Shown here piece by piece: positions 11,835 to 23,155 of a DNA stretch of 64,000 nucleotides. The stretch's first letter is position 1, and each line of letters starts with the position of its first letter. Source of the stretch: Beta vulgaris subsp. vulgaris (taxonomy: Eukaryota; Streptophyta; Magnoliopsida; Caryophyllales; Amaranthaceae); NCBI RefSeq assembly GCF_026745355.1, contig NC_079208.1, forward strand, positions 54,263,276 through 54,327,275. Reading direction: 5' to 3'. Under the pieces are notes generated by a model, which was not told where the DNA came from, did not search any database, and saw only the letters and a list, made by a program, of their open reading frames with translations. The translations under genes and the position numbers were made by a program.

Positions 11835-12458
11835 AGTATAGGAGAGAGTACGTACACTAATTTGCTGAAGCATTAGTAAACATATCATTATGTGACAATT
11901 GACATGTAGAACAGTACATCTGTTTAAGTCCACATACATCATCAATGCAGATTTCCGACATTGATAAATAATTAAGAGTATTATTTTATGCTAAATCCAA
12001 ATAACGCAAATCTATATATGTTACTACTAGCTAGTGATCTCACTGTCTACATCTAGCTATTTCTTTTCAAGCATTTGATATACTATATTAAATTATGTAT
12101 CAAGATAATTAATAAAAAGGATATTATGAAGTTCACAGTCCATTGTTACTGCTAGCTCCTATGTTTTTTTAACACATAATATACAATTAAAATATTGCAC
12201 CCAAAATATATAGTAACTTTTTGATTTTCAAAAGGATCATACCATCCAAGAACATACTAACATAGAGGTTATAATGTAGGTTATGATACATTGATACCTG
12301 CAAGAGAAGAAAGCCCTCCCTCCATTTCTTTAATCTACTTTTGCACTAATCACTGTATCCTACTTTGATTATTGTTGGTGACCTATGCTTCACAAAAAAT
12401 CATAGTCATATTGAAATCGTATTAGATTTGTCTCGATATATAACCTGTCAACTTTTTA
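11835..12458. other. Spacer, nothing recognised
   Basis: AT-rich sequence with no supported gene or paired repeats. Confidence 0.4.
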
Positions 12459-12713
12459 CTTCTTCCGTTTTTTTAGAGTAACATATTGACTTTAGGGATT
12501 ATTCAATCTAATGTACTTTCATCATTAAGTGTTATTTATACATACGAAAAAATATAGTCATGTGGGATCTTATTTGTTTCGTCACGGTATACACTCTCCA
12601 AGTATATGATTTTTTATAATTTTTCTTTTATATAATTAGAGATATTATTGGTCAAAATTGTGCTTCGATAAATTTGAAAAGTCCAATGTTACATTAAAAA
12701 AAAATGGAGGGAA
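12459..12713 (+). mobile_element. Stowaway-type MITE, family B
   Basis: CTTCTTCCGTTTTTTTAG at the left and the imperfect complement AAAAAAAAATGGAGGGAA at the right, flanked by TA. The inner block TCATGTGGGATCTTATTTGTTTCGTC also occurs in the copies near 43130-43190, 43840-43880 and 47965-47995. Confidence 0.75.
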
Positions 12714-12715
12714 TA

Positions 12716-13403
12716 TAATTTCTTTTTAATATTTAAGTATATTGATGGTCAAAATTTTAAATTCTCAAACATAAAGTTAAAGCTATGTTTTGTTGCTAAT
12801 TGCAGATTTTATGGAAATTTAATTAATAGTTTTTATTTATTTATGATAATCATAAAACAGTAGAGACGGATCACGGGATCTGATCTGTACGTGTAGTTCT
12901 TGCCTATCCAATTTGAGAAACAAAATCCATGATTTACTTTATAAAGAATTGGCTTCTTTTTGAGAGTTGAGATAAGGATAAAATTAAACTGCATAAAGAT
13001 TGAGCCTAGTAGTCTCAGATTGAACCCCTCTATTGTTTTTTTTGGTACGGCAGAATGATAGATTAGTTCAAGACATAGCATCATTAGTAACAAGTACTAA
13101 CAAACCATGACTATTACCACCACCATTATTAGTTTACTTATATATATGGCTCGTTCAGTACGACCTACTGATAATTAATGGTAATTAATTTGTTTGAGGT
13201 AATGGTAATTGGTTAATATATGTGATTTGTAAGAGAATTCTCACACCAATATAATTATTTCCTTATAGATATTCATTGCCGCTTTGTAGAGGATAACTAG
13301 GTTTCACGCCAGAGCTATGTCCCGGGTAATCATAATTTTTATTTAATTATATTTTACATTGAAATTTTAACCCTAAACATTACATGATTTAGTGGTTATT
13401 AAT
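12716..13403. other. Spacer, nothing recognised
   Basis: AT-rich. The short minus-strand frame at 12833-13093 has no recognisable domain. Confidence 0.4.
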
Positions 13404-14087
13404 ACCCTTTCGCTATTTACCATCCGTATTTACTAAAAATCGCTCATATTTTTTCCTTGAAATACCCCCATCCCTACCCCTTTAATTTCACCCCACTCTT
13501 ACTCTCTCAGCTCTCATCCAACTTCACCTCCACCTCACTCCATCCCTCAGACCTCCACCACCAGTGTACCACCACCGACAGACCACCACCACCGGCAGAC
13601 CACCTCCGCCGACGGACAACACCACCGTCGGACTCACACTCGCGGACAACCACCAACGGAATGTGGTTAGTCTTTTAAACATTTTTTCCCGCCACCAAGG
13701 CACAGTACCAAAATTTTGTTTGGTGGAAACGAAAAACGAAGATCTGTTTCGTTTCCTCGGTGGAGGAAACGAAAAAAACTTCAGTGGTCTCACGGTGGTG
13801 GTGATGTTGCCTCTGTCATAGTGGTTGATGTGATGATGGTGGTGGTGGTCGCTGCTGTGGTGGTGGTTCCGGTGGTGGTGGTTGGGTAAGGTGGTTGCTA
13901 TGGTGGTGGTTCCGGTGGTGGTTCGTTGCTATAGTGGTTGGGGTGAGGTGAGAGAAAGTGAGAATGAGAGAAGGAGAAATAAAGAGATCAGAGAGACTGA
14001 GTGAGTATATATAGGGGTAGTTTAGGAAAAGTTTAAAAAAAATTCGGGCTATTTTTAGTAAATACGGGCGGTAAATAGTAATGCCCT
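13404..14087. mobile_element. Hairpin-forming TIR element with CCACC/GGTGG strand asymmetry
   Basis: The left end (CGCTATTTACCATCCGTATTTACTAAAAATCG) pairs with the right end (CGGGCTATTTTTAGTAAATACGGGCGGTAAATAG), about 50 bp in all. The left half is CCACC-rich and the right half GGTGG-rich, so the inside could also fold. The frames over this stretch are low-complexity by-products. No target duplication could be fixed. The long TIRs suggest a Mutator-like MITE. Confidence 0.65.
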
Positions 14088-15614
14088 AATAATACTTTAG
14101 TATATTGAGGTCATGGGATCAAATTTTATATTATGCATTTTCTAAATTTTTTTATTGTATGTGGAGTACATGAAGTAAACACTCTAAGGGATAGTGTCAT
14201 GTGGTACAGTTCCTTATTGTACAACACCTTTTAATATATTAGTATAGATATTAAACGGGAGGGTAAATTTATCCCTCAAACTCAACACTACACTTCAGAC
14301 TCTGCCACATCAGTTTTCCACTAACTCAGACTCACTTCAGACTCTTTATACTTTTATACTTTATCCCCAGACTCTAATCAAGACCCACTTATTCATCAAA
14401 ACATAATCTGATTTTTTTTTATATATATATAATTGGTTTGATGTTTTAAAAAAAACTCACCCAATCAATATTTGACATTTGGCAAGGGTGAGTCTTAAGT
14501 TGAGTTTTGGAAAACAAAACTCAACTCAAGACTCTCCCTAGTCTTGCATTAGTTTATCCCTAAGACCCATGAAAATCTTGTCTCAAGACTCTCTAAGACT
14601 AGGGATCGATATTTACACCGTATCCTTATGGACAAATCAATGAAAAGAATACATGATGTTAGGGTTGTTAGACTTTATTTCTTTATCATGGAGTATGGAC
14701 ATTAATAACTGATAAAGTGATAAGTAACTTTTTCTTTATAAAAAATACATGTAAAATAATTAGAGTCAAGTCTATTCATTGAAAGTCATATGGTTCCTTG
14801 CTTCCTTCACCATAGCATTTGCAAGCTGGGTTGTAAGCTCGCTCTCCCCTCTAAAGGTTAGGAATCCTCCGATTGTTTAGTCTTTCATTAAGATATTACA
14901 CTTTGACCCTGTTTGGCATGATTGTAGCAATTGATAGATGATTATATTAATTTATTTTATTAGTTGTTCATATAAAAATATTTGGTAAATAGCTTATAGT
15001 GAGTTGCTACATAATTGTATAAAATGATCAACAAAGACACGTGCATAGTTCATTATTGTACTTCTCTTGTTTATTAATGTAATTTTAAAGTATTTTAGGA
15101 CATAAACGTACGTAATTTGGTTAACTCATATTCAACCTCAAATGTCAAAAGGATTTTCCCTCCAACTTTTCAAAAAGAGCTTTTTGGGCTGAATTTTCTA
15201 TTTGAAACCTCTATTTACCAAACACTCAAATTAGAGGATTGACTAGTCAAATTGTCTAATATGAGTTCAAACTTTTTCCAATACCTCTCCTCACTAAACA
15301 TATTGATTGGTTATAGTTATTTATTAGTGATTCTAACCGGTCTCTTCTCCCATAATTTGGCCTTTATATATAGCCGTCAAGGATCATTCATTAGGTCTAG
15401 TAGATTTTTCTAGCTTTGATTTGCATCAATTAAACGTGCAACGATAGACTATTCTCAACTGATCTGAACTGAGAAGCGAGAAAGGTCCTTGATGATTTTG
15501 AACATTTGATATTGAATAGAATCTAGAATTAAGTATCAGTTATTACGTTTTCTATATATGTCACTTTTTAAAACTATAGCTTTATTTATATTATATAGAC
15601 CAAAGTATTTACTC
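14088..15614. other. Spacer, possibly with a decayed repeat at 14230-14630
   Basis: The block around 14270-14620 repeats CAAGACTC / GAGTCTTG motifs in both orientations and may be an old MITE, but no clean termini were found. The rest is AT-rich with no gene. Confidence 0.35.
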
Positions 15615-15623
15615 TATAATATT

Positions 15624-16494
15624 GGTTTTTTCACCAGGTATCTCTCTGTTATTTCAAAATTCATGGGATACCCCTATTGTTTCAAAAATACACCAGGTAA
15701 CCTTACTAAATGCATGAAATACAATGACTAACAGTGTCAAGTTTCCGTTAGTTATTGACCCTAATCAACTCATCAAACCCTAATTACGCCCTCTAACCCT
15801 AACCCCTAACACATAACCCCCTAATACCGAACCCCCATCCTAACCCTAACCACTCAGCCACCACAAGCCCCATGCCCTCCCCACAAGCACCCCCACCCAT
15901 TCCCTTACCTCAGCAGCTCACCCCCCTTATGCAGCCCCTTACCCCGCACCCCTGCACCCCCCTTACAGGAACAACACTAGAACCACCCTCGTCCATCAAT
16001 CTTAACTGATGAAGAAGAATATCATCGTCTTCCTTCTTTAAACAAAACAGAGCTACTGTTTATTTCTCGAATTTTCCCCATAAATCAACACAAATTTCTT
16101 CGAACTTTCCCCATAAATCAACACAAACGGGGGAGGGGAAGGAGGAGGGGGTGGGCGTGGGAAGCATGGTGGAGGGAAGGGGTGGGGGTGCTCGTGGGGG
16201 ATGGAAGTGGGGCCGGGGTTGTGATGGTTGTGTGGTTAGGATTATGGTTTAGGATGAGGGTTAGGTGTTAGGGGATGAGGGTTTAGTGTTAAGGTTTTGA
16301 TGTTAGGACTAGAGGGGTTATAGGGGTAAGATGGATTGATTAGGATTAATGACTAACGGAAACTTGATGTTGTTTGTCATTAAGGACATTAAATACATTT
16401 TATTGAAATAGTAAGGTTACCTAGTGCATTTTATAAACAATAGGGGTACCCCATGAATTTGGAAATACCACAGGGGTACCTAGTGAAAAAACCG
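15624..16494. mobile_element. Mutator-like non-autonomous element (MULE-MITE)
   Basis: The 871-bp element is flanked by the 9-bp direct repeat TATAATATT (15615-15623 and 16495-16503). Its ends are inverted repeats of roughly 150 bp (GGTTTTTTCACCAGGTA with mirror TACCTAGTGAAAAAACC), with further pairing such as CTAACGGAAACTTGA near 16353 against TCAAGTTTCCGTTAG near 15740. The inner left part is C-rich with ACCCTAACCC-type runs and the inner right part is G-rich, so most of the element could form one stem. No transposase. A 9-bp duplication is the Mutator hallmark. Confidence 0.85.
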
Positions 16495-16503
16495 TATAAT
16501 ATT

Positions 16504-17035
16504 TTATGTCCCTTGGTAAATATGATCATGATACTAGCGCTATTTGACTTTAAATTTTTCTCTTCTGTTAATTGGTATATATTGTATGAACTCTTTTTAT
16601 AACAAAAAAAAAAATCTATGCATGGTCCTACTCCTAAAACATCACAACTTTTATGATTTGTGGGCGCGTTTTATATTTTTAATCAAGTATGCAATTTGTT
16701 ATCTTCGCATATAACACATGCTTCCCTACTAAATTTACAAAAACAATAGTGTATTAGATATACATAAGTAGTAAAAAATTTCAAGAGAATGAGTATTACT
16801 CACAACCGTAAATACACAAGATTCTTTAAAAGGTAATGCAAAATTAGAATAAAAACATTCGCACTTTTGGTTCTAAAATAATCGTCAATATTAAAAAAGA
16901 AGTACACAATGCGAAGAGAAAAAGACACCTAGAATATTACAAAAAATGTTATGTAAGTGCGATTTCTCTTAAAAATAATACAAATCAACAAATTTTTTAA
17001 ATGGAAAATAAAAGTAATCATTCTCAAAATCACAC
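16504..17035. other. Spacer, nothing recognised
   Basis: AT-rich sequence without a supported feature. Confidence 0.4.
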
Positions 17036-17209
17036 TTAGGCTATGTTTAGTTCACATGAAATTTTCTGATTTGATCTTATCTTATCTGATTTGAACTTAT
17101 TTTTTCTGATCTAATCTGGTCTGATCTAATCTAATCTAAACTGATCTAATCTAATCTAAACTGATCTAATCTGATCTGATTTACAAGATCTTATCTTTTA
17201 TAAAATATA

Positions 17210-19383
17210 GGAAAATTCTATATGGTAGCCTTCAAGTTTAAACTTTTTTATGTGGTGGCAAGGCAAAAATAATAATTTACAAAGTGACATTGTACTATGA
17301 CTAATTATATTTAGTGACCTTAATTCACTTAATATTGACTAACCCATTAATAAAACCTAATTTACTAACCTACCCTCTTAGTAAATTGCCTTACTCTCTT
17401 TAACCCCTCCCACAAACCCTCTCTGATTTTAATTCTCCCGCAGTTTTATTTTCGCCCTTCTCACTTGGTGTTGACCTCTCTACCACTATCCCAAACCCAC
17501 ACTGTATACAATAGTCCCTCAACACCCCTTTGAAATGTTGTTTGTCACTAAACAACATCCAAGGTTTTAACACAATCCTTCCCCATTCTTCCTCACCTTT
17601 GTAGTACTCTCCATTCTTGTAGATTCTCTTCAAATAGGACTCATCATTATCAACATCATGTTGCCAGTACTCATCAGCATATGGGTCATAACTGTCAACA
17701 ATATCAACAGCAACATCATCACCTAAGTCCTCCTCTTCCCCATTTGAATGCAAAGGATCATAATCACCATATTCATGACCATCTAGAGGGTCTTCTCTAC
17801 CATTCACAGTTTTGCCACCAACATCCCTCTCCAATGTCAAATTACCTAAATCCTCCAGACCATGTAGTTCAACTTCAGGTTGCTGTAGGGGCTGGGAAAC
17901 ATGTTGGATCATAAGTCCCTTCCTAGCAGCTGTTGTCCTAGGTATTTTTTTAAGGAACACAGATGTTGTGGACTCTATAGCAGGTTGTGTAGGGATGTGA
18001 GCATGAAGGGAAGGAGGTGCATTTGAGAATGAGGCCATTTGAGATAACGCAGTGACTTTAGGAGTGGCAACTTGTCTCTTTCTATTGGTTCTAAGTGGTA
18101 GTTTTTGGGGTTTTTTTGGTTTCTTATTCAATGCTTTCCTAAATTCAGGGTGTTCATCCAAGTAATTCTCTACATCTGCTGCAGTCTCTTCATTGGCATG
18201 ATTTAGTCGATCCATGACATCATTGTCTACAGTAGGAAAATGGTCATCTTTGGGGATAGGGGAACTAACTGTTTTTGGGTCATCACTGCCTGTTTCAACT
18301 CCACTTCCAGTCCTAGGTTGAGTTGTTTCATACAACACATTCTTATCCTTTCCCAAACCAACTAACTTCAAGTTCCTAGCTAGTTTGACACATTCAGTTA
18401 ACTTATCCAAGAAACCAACATGTATATACACCACTTTGCTATTACTAAACCTTTGCAACATAGTCATCAAATCCTTGTCACTATGAATTTTTACTGCCTT
18501 TTGCTTAAAACAATAATGGAAACTAGGGAATTCAGGCATCTGATAGTTGTTCTTCCTAAATTCATCCTCAAATTCGTTGATCAGGTCAATCCACATCACT
18601 TTGTCAATGTCATCAATCATTAGATCAACACAATTACCCAGACAATTAAAGTTCAACACTATTTCATCAACATTGTTACTGATACTGCAAATAGAACAAT
18701 AACACTATTATAAGAACACAATCAAGCATAATTCATGAAAAAATCAAGTAATCCTAATCTTCTAACTATTTCCCTAATTTTTCGCACTAAAACAGAGAAC
18801 ACTAAGTGCATAATAACATCCAGCGTGAAATTAAGGGTCCAGCAACAGCAAAAATTACAAATTTATTGTTAAAAAAACACCACAAAGTACATAATCAACA
18901 AAAAAGAGTAGATGTATACCTGAATTGCAGATTTTGTGCACCAGAATGCACAACTTCGAGCGCGAAATAGTGAGCAGCGTTTTGGGTAAAATTCCCAAAT
19001 TTTGGCCACGAATGACAGGAGAAAAATTACAACCTTCAAATAACCCTCTAGATTTCGAAGAAATTGCAGCGAAAAATTATGGATAATGGAGCGATTTTTA
19101 TTTTTCAAATATGATCAATGCAAGGAGATGTGCTTTACAGAGGAAGTTGAAGAGTTAATGTGATCATAAATCACGTATGACAGGAAGGGTTAAAGAGAGT
19201 AGGGCAATTTACTAAGAGGGTAGGTTAGTAAATTAGGTTTTATTAATGGGTTAGTCAATATTAAGTGAATTAAGGTCACTAAATATAATTAGTCATAGTA
19301 CAATGTCACTTTGTAAATTATTATTTTTGCCTTGCTACCACATAAAAAAGTTTAAACTTGAAGGCTACCATATAGAATTTCCC
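17210..19383 (-). mobile_element. Mutator-like element (MULE) with 201-bp near-identical TIRs
   Basis: A 2174-bp element flanked by the perfect 9-bp duplication TAAAATATA (17201-17209, 19384-19392). The inverted repeats are 17210-17410 and 19183-19383. By eye they differ at only four positions with no indel, so the insertion is young. It carries one minus-strand gene coding only the front part of a transposase. The missing catalytic region means it must use a transposase supplied by a relative, or is dead. Confidence 0.93.
17400..18684 (-). CDS. Truncated MULE transposase, N-terminal part only
   Basis: The open frame runs from about 18684 down to the TAA at 17402-17400, some 420 residues. 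It is acidic and low-complexity in the middle. Near its end KPWMLFSDKQHFKGVLRDY and CGFGIVVERS resemble the start of the MuDR-type DNA-binding region. It then runs out into subterminal sequence, so the catalytic DDE and SWIM zinc regions are absent. No ATG opens the frame. It begins behind an acceptor-like TTTGCAG (18691-18685), and a donor-like CAG/GTATAC at 18922-18917 on the same strand ends an open upstream stretch coding HYFALEV and similar residues, so an intron of about 235 bp is likely. No start codon was seen in that upstream stretch. The stop lies inside the left TIR, which suggests an internal deletion fused the gene to the terminus. Confidence 0.7.
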
Positions 19384-19432
19384 TAAAATATATTATTACT
19401 ATTATATTATTACTTTGTATAATTCATTATTA

Positions 19433-19954
19433 TCTCTATTATATAAGCCAAGGGAGGAGGTGTGGTGTCCTCTTTTGAAGTGACTAAAATACCCTTAATG
19501 ATCTAATTAATGAAATGAAAAAAATTACAAAAGCAAATCATTTAAAAATTCTCATTCCAACTTGCCATTTAAAACAACTTTAAAATGGTATATGCATCAA
19601 ATACTTCAATCAAAAATTAAATGGACAAAATATTTATACCTTATAAAAAAAGATGGCATACATAACGTGCACATGAAAAGTCTGAACATTCACTACCTTT
19701 GATACTCTTTAATTCAGTTAAACCAACTCATTATTTTTGTTCTTTTGGTTCAATATTCATTCACAAAAAAATTAATGTTAACAATCACTCACAACTTTTT
19801 TATTTTTTTACATTAGCAAATTAATATATCTAAATTCATCTAACTGTTGAATTTTTCACATTTAAGTTTAATCATAAATAAAGTACGAATGGAGTTTCTA
19901 ATAGAATAACAAATTTTGAAATTAACGCACGCATCGCGTGCATATGAAGGCTAG
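19433..19954 (+). mobile_element. Non-autonomous Helitron, GCACGC hairpin family
   Basis: Starts TCTCTATTATATAAG after an A and ends CTAG before a T. Just before the end is the hairpin GCACGC-ATC-GCGTGC. TC start, CTRR end, a nearby 3' hairpin and insertion between A and T are the Helitron rules. No Rep/helicase gene is inside. Related copies in the opposite orientation are at 51505-52036 and 53461-53735. Confidence 0.85.
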
Positions 19955-20037
19955 TACAATATATTATAAGATCTTATTTATAGTATTACTATATCATTAT
20001 CATTTTATTTCTATCACAACTTTTACACAACTTTTAT

Positions 20038-20130
20038 TAATAATAATTAATATTATTATTATTATCATTATTATAATTACAACAACAATAATTATAATCA
20101 TAATAATTATTATTATTACTAAAAATAATT
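20038..20130. repeat. ATT-type microsatellite
   Basis: Imperfect AATAAT/ATT and ACAACA units. The plus-strand frame running through it (19938-20156) codes almost only Ile and Thr and is not a gene. Confidence 0.8.
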
Positions 20131-20269
20131 ATATAATTCAAGTCATTATTTTATAAGAGCACTTTTAAATGTTTCACACTTTTCATTAAAAAAAATATTT
20201 CACACTTGTGAAGTCGGCAGACTCAACTCTTTTTTTTCATATAAAATAAAATAAGATATAAAATAAGAT

Positions 20270-20402
20270 ATACATGGATGGTGATAGTATTGTAACTAGG
20301 ATTCCCCCCCTAGTTATTGTTCGGAACAACTACTTTCGGATTGTAATATGTTTAACATTATTAGGTAATGAATGAAATGTTGTTTACCAAAAAAAAAAAA
20401 AC
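20270..20402 (+). mobile_element. Possible 5'-truncated retroposon tail with poly(A)
   Basis: A stretch with untranslated-tail character (TTGTTCGGAACAAC, GAATGAAATGTTGTTTACC) ends in 13 A. This resembles the 3' end of a truncated LINE or processed transcript. Target duplication not found. Confidence 0.35.
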
Positions 20403-20970
20403 TATGACTTGCACAAGAAAGAAATGGATAGCGTGCAACTTCAAATAACTAGAGAGATTTGGAATTCGGTAGGAAGAGTTATACCGGATCTAAATTTATA
20501 ATTTGTATCTCGCACTTAGCTTATTTTGAAATGTAATTCAAACTTAGTAGTTTCGTTGTCATGAATTTGAGCTATCAATTTATATATTTCTTATTTTTGC
20601 GCCAATCTTATGACACGTGGATTTTAATTTTCTATTATTTAATAACAGCAAAATAACTTAAAATAATGATAACAATGACATTTATAATGATAACAATGAG
20701 ATTAATAATAATTACCAATATTAATAATTAATAAGTACAACAACAACAATAATAATCCTTTAGAACAAATGTACTAGTAAATAATAGTATTAATAGTAAT
20801 AATGAGTTTTTAAATATAAGCATGATCTGATATGAACTTATCGATCTAATCTGATCTGAACTGATCTAATCTGATATCATCTGATCTGAACTTATTTTTT
20901 CTAATCTGATCTGATCTGATCTGATTAGATCTAAAATAAGCAAAAATAAGGTGAACTGAACATAGCCTTA

Positions 20971-22525
20971 AAGAGGTTGAAATCATGTGCCTCTGATAAT
21001 GATTCAATTTAAATTATAATCAATCAACCGATTTTATATCACTCTATAATTGGATAAAAGCACTAAGTCAAAAATATCGCCACACACAGAGTGTACATAT
21101 AAAGCTAGTAATATATATAACGAAGGAATACTAATCTTGATCATGAATAAGCTCAAATAAGGCTAATAACATCAAATAAATTAACTCTGATAATAAAAAA
21201 AATTCAAATAAGTTTAAATGTCTTAACAAAAGAAGAGAATTTGGAGTTCCTTCTTTTAAGAAGGAGCCATTTCTCATAGCTTCATAATTTATCTAGAAAG
21301 GTTAACAAGTTCAAATAAATTTTATATCTGTTTTATTGATTTTTAAATTTAATGCCTTTAATACATTATAATTACTATGAAGATTATGATCCAAGGCCAC
21401 CAAGGTTAATTACGTCAGTTTATTTAGTTATGTTGAGGATCAATCTTAAGTTGAATTTGTGCCTACTAAATCAATGAAGAAAACATGCACCATATTAGAA
21501 TAAAACCAAACTTATCAAAACTTATCTGAACTCGTTCATTAGTAGTTATGAAAATAAAAAGGTTAAAAAAAATTCAAGAAAACCGTATCTTTCATGTATA
21601 AGTAGAACTCATATTGATAGAATGTACATGTCATAATCTAGGGAGCTATAGGTATTATGTCCAACTCACTCACTGCTAAGAAGGATTATATTATTAAAAT
21701 TTAACGGTTCTAATTAGCTTACTGGATAATTATTCAGCAGACTTTAAGTAGTTGAGTTGTTTGTTTTAGTGGATCATATGTAATAATACAATTATAGCAA
21801 ATAACTACTGAAATTTATAGTAATGACAAACCAGTATTATTCCTTTCATACTTTAGCATCACTTCATGCAGTAGATAACGTAATACAAAGAGAAAGACGT
21901 ACTTTTCCCATACTTAGTATAATCATTAAAACGTCAAGAAATCATGCATGTTTTTTAGTTGTTCTTTTGTTATATTCAGGAAATAAATGCCAAATCTCAA
22001 AGAATACTAAACATGAAAAAGATTCAAAAATTAGAAACCAATATAAGATATAAAAACAAGAAATGATGAAATGCTATAAACAACCCTAAAAAAAGCTGTT
22101 ATTTTTTAAAATATATAATCTAGGTCTAGTTGTAGGAGTATGAAACTGAAACAACAGTCATTGAATGAGAACATAAATAATGAGAAAGATGCCAGAAACA
22201 TAAAACAGAAAAAACCAACATTTTAGGTCCCACTAGAAATAGAATTCCTAACAGAATTACATTTATTGGCTTCTTGGTCTAGTGGTGAAGTTAGCTGAAC
22301 ATCTGCTATGTTTTTTTGGTATTAAACGTTCTCTAGTGATGCCAGATAACAATTTTGAGTTAAAAACATGTATTGCTGAGGTTGCTGATCTATTGGTAGA
22401 TTTTGAGGTTAAATTGAAGGGTCGCATTTTTTTCACAAGATTCTAGGGTATACTGCGCTAGATTGTTTTCACTCTTCACAAATCATCTGTTTAATTCTAA
22501 CTTGTAACCCTATGTTTGGTTGACT
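20971..22525. other. Spacer, nothing firmly recognised
   Basis: AT-rich. A weak tRNA-like A-box (TTGGTCTAGTGGTGAAG near 22273) might be a SINE remnant. No gene supported. Confidence 0.35.
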
Positions 22526-22535
22526 TATAAGACAT

Positions 22536-22849
22536 GAGCGCTGATAAGCACATACCCGGTATTTCTAAATACCGGGGTAAAGTTGTAAATAAATACAACT
22601 TTTCTTTTTTTTATTGTTTTTTTTTTTAATTTTTTTTATATTTTAATTTTTTTGGTTTTTTACTTACATATATTCATGATCTAATTCACATTATAGTTGA
22701 TCTGATTCACATTGTAGTTGATCTGATTTCTCTCCAACATGATCAGAGTTGTCTAAGTCAACTTTTTTTTGTCTTTTTCTGGCAAAATTACTAACATACC
22801 CCGGTATGGACACTGTTGACCCATACCGGGTATGCGCCGATACTTTCTC
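22536..22849. mobile_element. Hairpin-ended TIR element with CCCGGTAT motifs
   Basis: Flanked by a 10-bp direct repeat TATAAGACAT (22526-22535, 22850-22859). Both ends carry the motif CATACCCGGTAT followed by its own complement (ATACCGGGG), so each end can fold alone as well as pair with the other. The middle is T-rich with two TGATCTGATTCACATT-like repeats. No coding. A 9-10 bp duplication would fit a Mutator-like MITE. Confidence 0.65.
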
Positions 22850-22860
22850 TATAAGACATT

Positions 22861-23155
22861 TGTGATAGAGTATTAAACTATTCCTGGGACTCCAACCATC
22901 AGCTTAAGCTTTTGGTTGAGCTGGTCATTCAACATGGTATCAGAGTTAGCGTGACATAAAGGTCACGGGTTCAAATCTCATCCACCCCCTCATTTCTAAG
23001 TCGAATATTTAACCTCATGTATGAGGGCAGCCTGTGCTGGATCCACACTTCAAGCCCAATGGACTCTCGCGTGAGGAGGGGGTGATAGAGTATTAATAAA
23101 CTATTCGTGGGACTCCAACTATCAGCTTAACTTTTTGGTTAGTTGGTCCTTTGAT
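22861..23155 (+). mobile_element. TRIM/SMART-like miniature LTR retrotransposon
   Basis: Two direct repeats (22861-22934 and about 23082-23155; both contain TGATAGAGTATTA and GGGACTCCAAC) flank about 147 bp. Directly after the first comes TGGTATCAGAG (22935-22945), an initiator tRNA-Met primer site, and directly before the second comes GAGGAGGGGG (23073-23082), a polypurine tract. The inside holds GGTCACGGGTTCAAATC, a tRNA-like T-arm. Total about 295 bp and no coding. That size and order match the very short LTR elements described in plants. The right repeat is more diverged at its end. Confidence 0.7.

Larger units (their letters stand above)
17039..20967. mobile_element. Tourist/Harbinger-like element containing nested insertions
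   Basis: The ends GGCTATGTTTAGTTCAC and GTGAACTGAACATAGCC are inverted copies flanked by TTA on both sides (17036-17038, 20968-20970), as for PIF/Harbinger MITEs. Next to both ends are tandem CTGATCTAAT / CTGATCTGAA units (17090-17180 and 20815-20935). Between them sit a Mutator-like element (17210-19383), a Helitron (19433-19954), an ATT microsatellite and a poly(A)-tailed fragment. It has no gene of its own. It is the oldest layer of this nest. Confidence 0.75.

Noticed and set aside
13457..13821. Pro/Thr/Gly-rich reading frames on both strands
   Set aside because: They are by-products of the CCACC/GGTGG simple sequence of a hairpin element.
15780..15870. Telomere-like repeats
   Set aside because: The runs are degenerate and lie within a TIR element bounded by a 9-bp duplication.
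19938..20156. 72-residue frame rich in Ile and Thr
   Set aside because: It is translation of an ATT microsatellite.
22935..22981. Possible tRNA gene (TGGTATCAGAG plus GGTCACGGGTTCAAATC)
   Set aside because: No cloverleaf can be formed; the motifs are the primer site and interior of a TRIM-like element.
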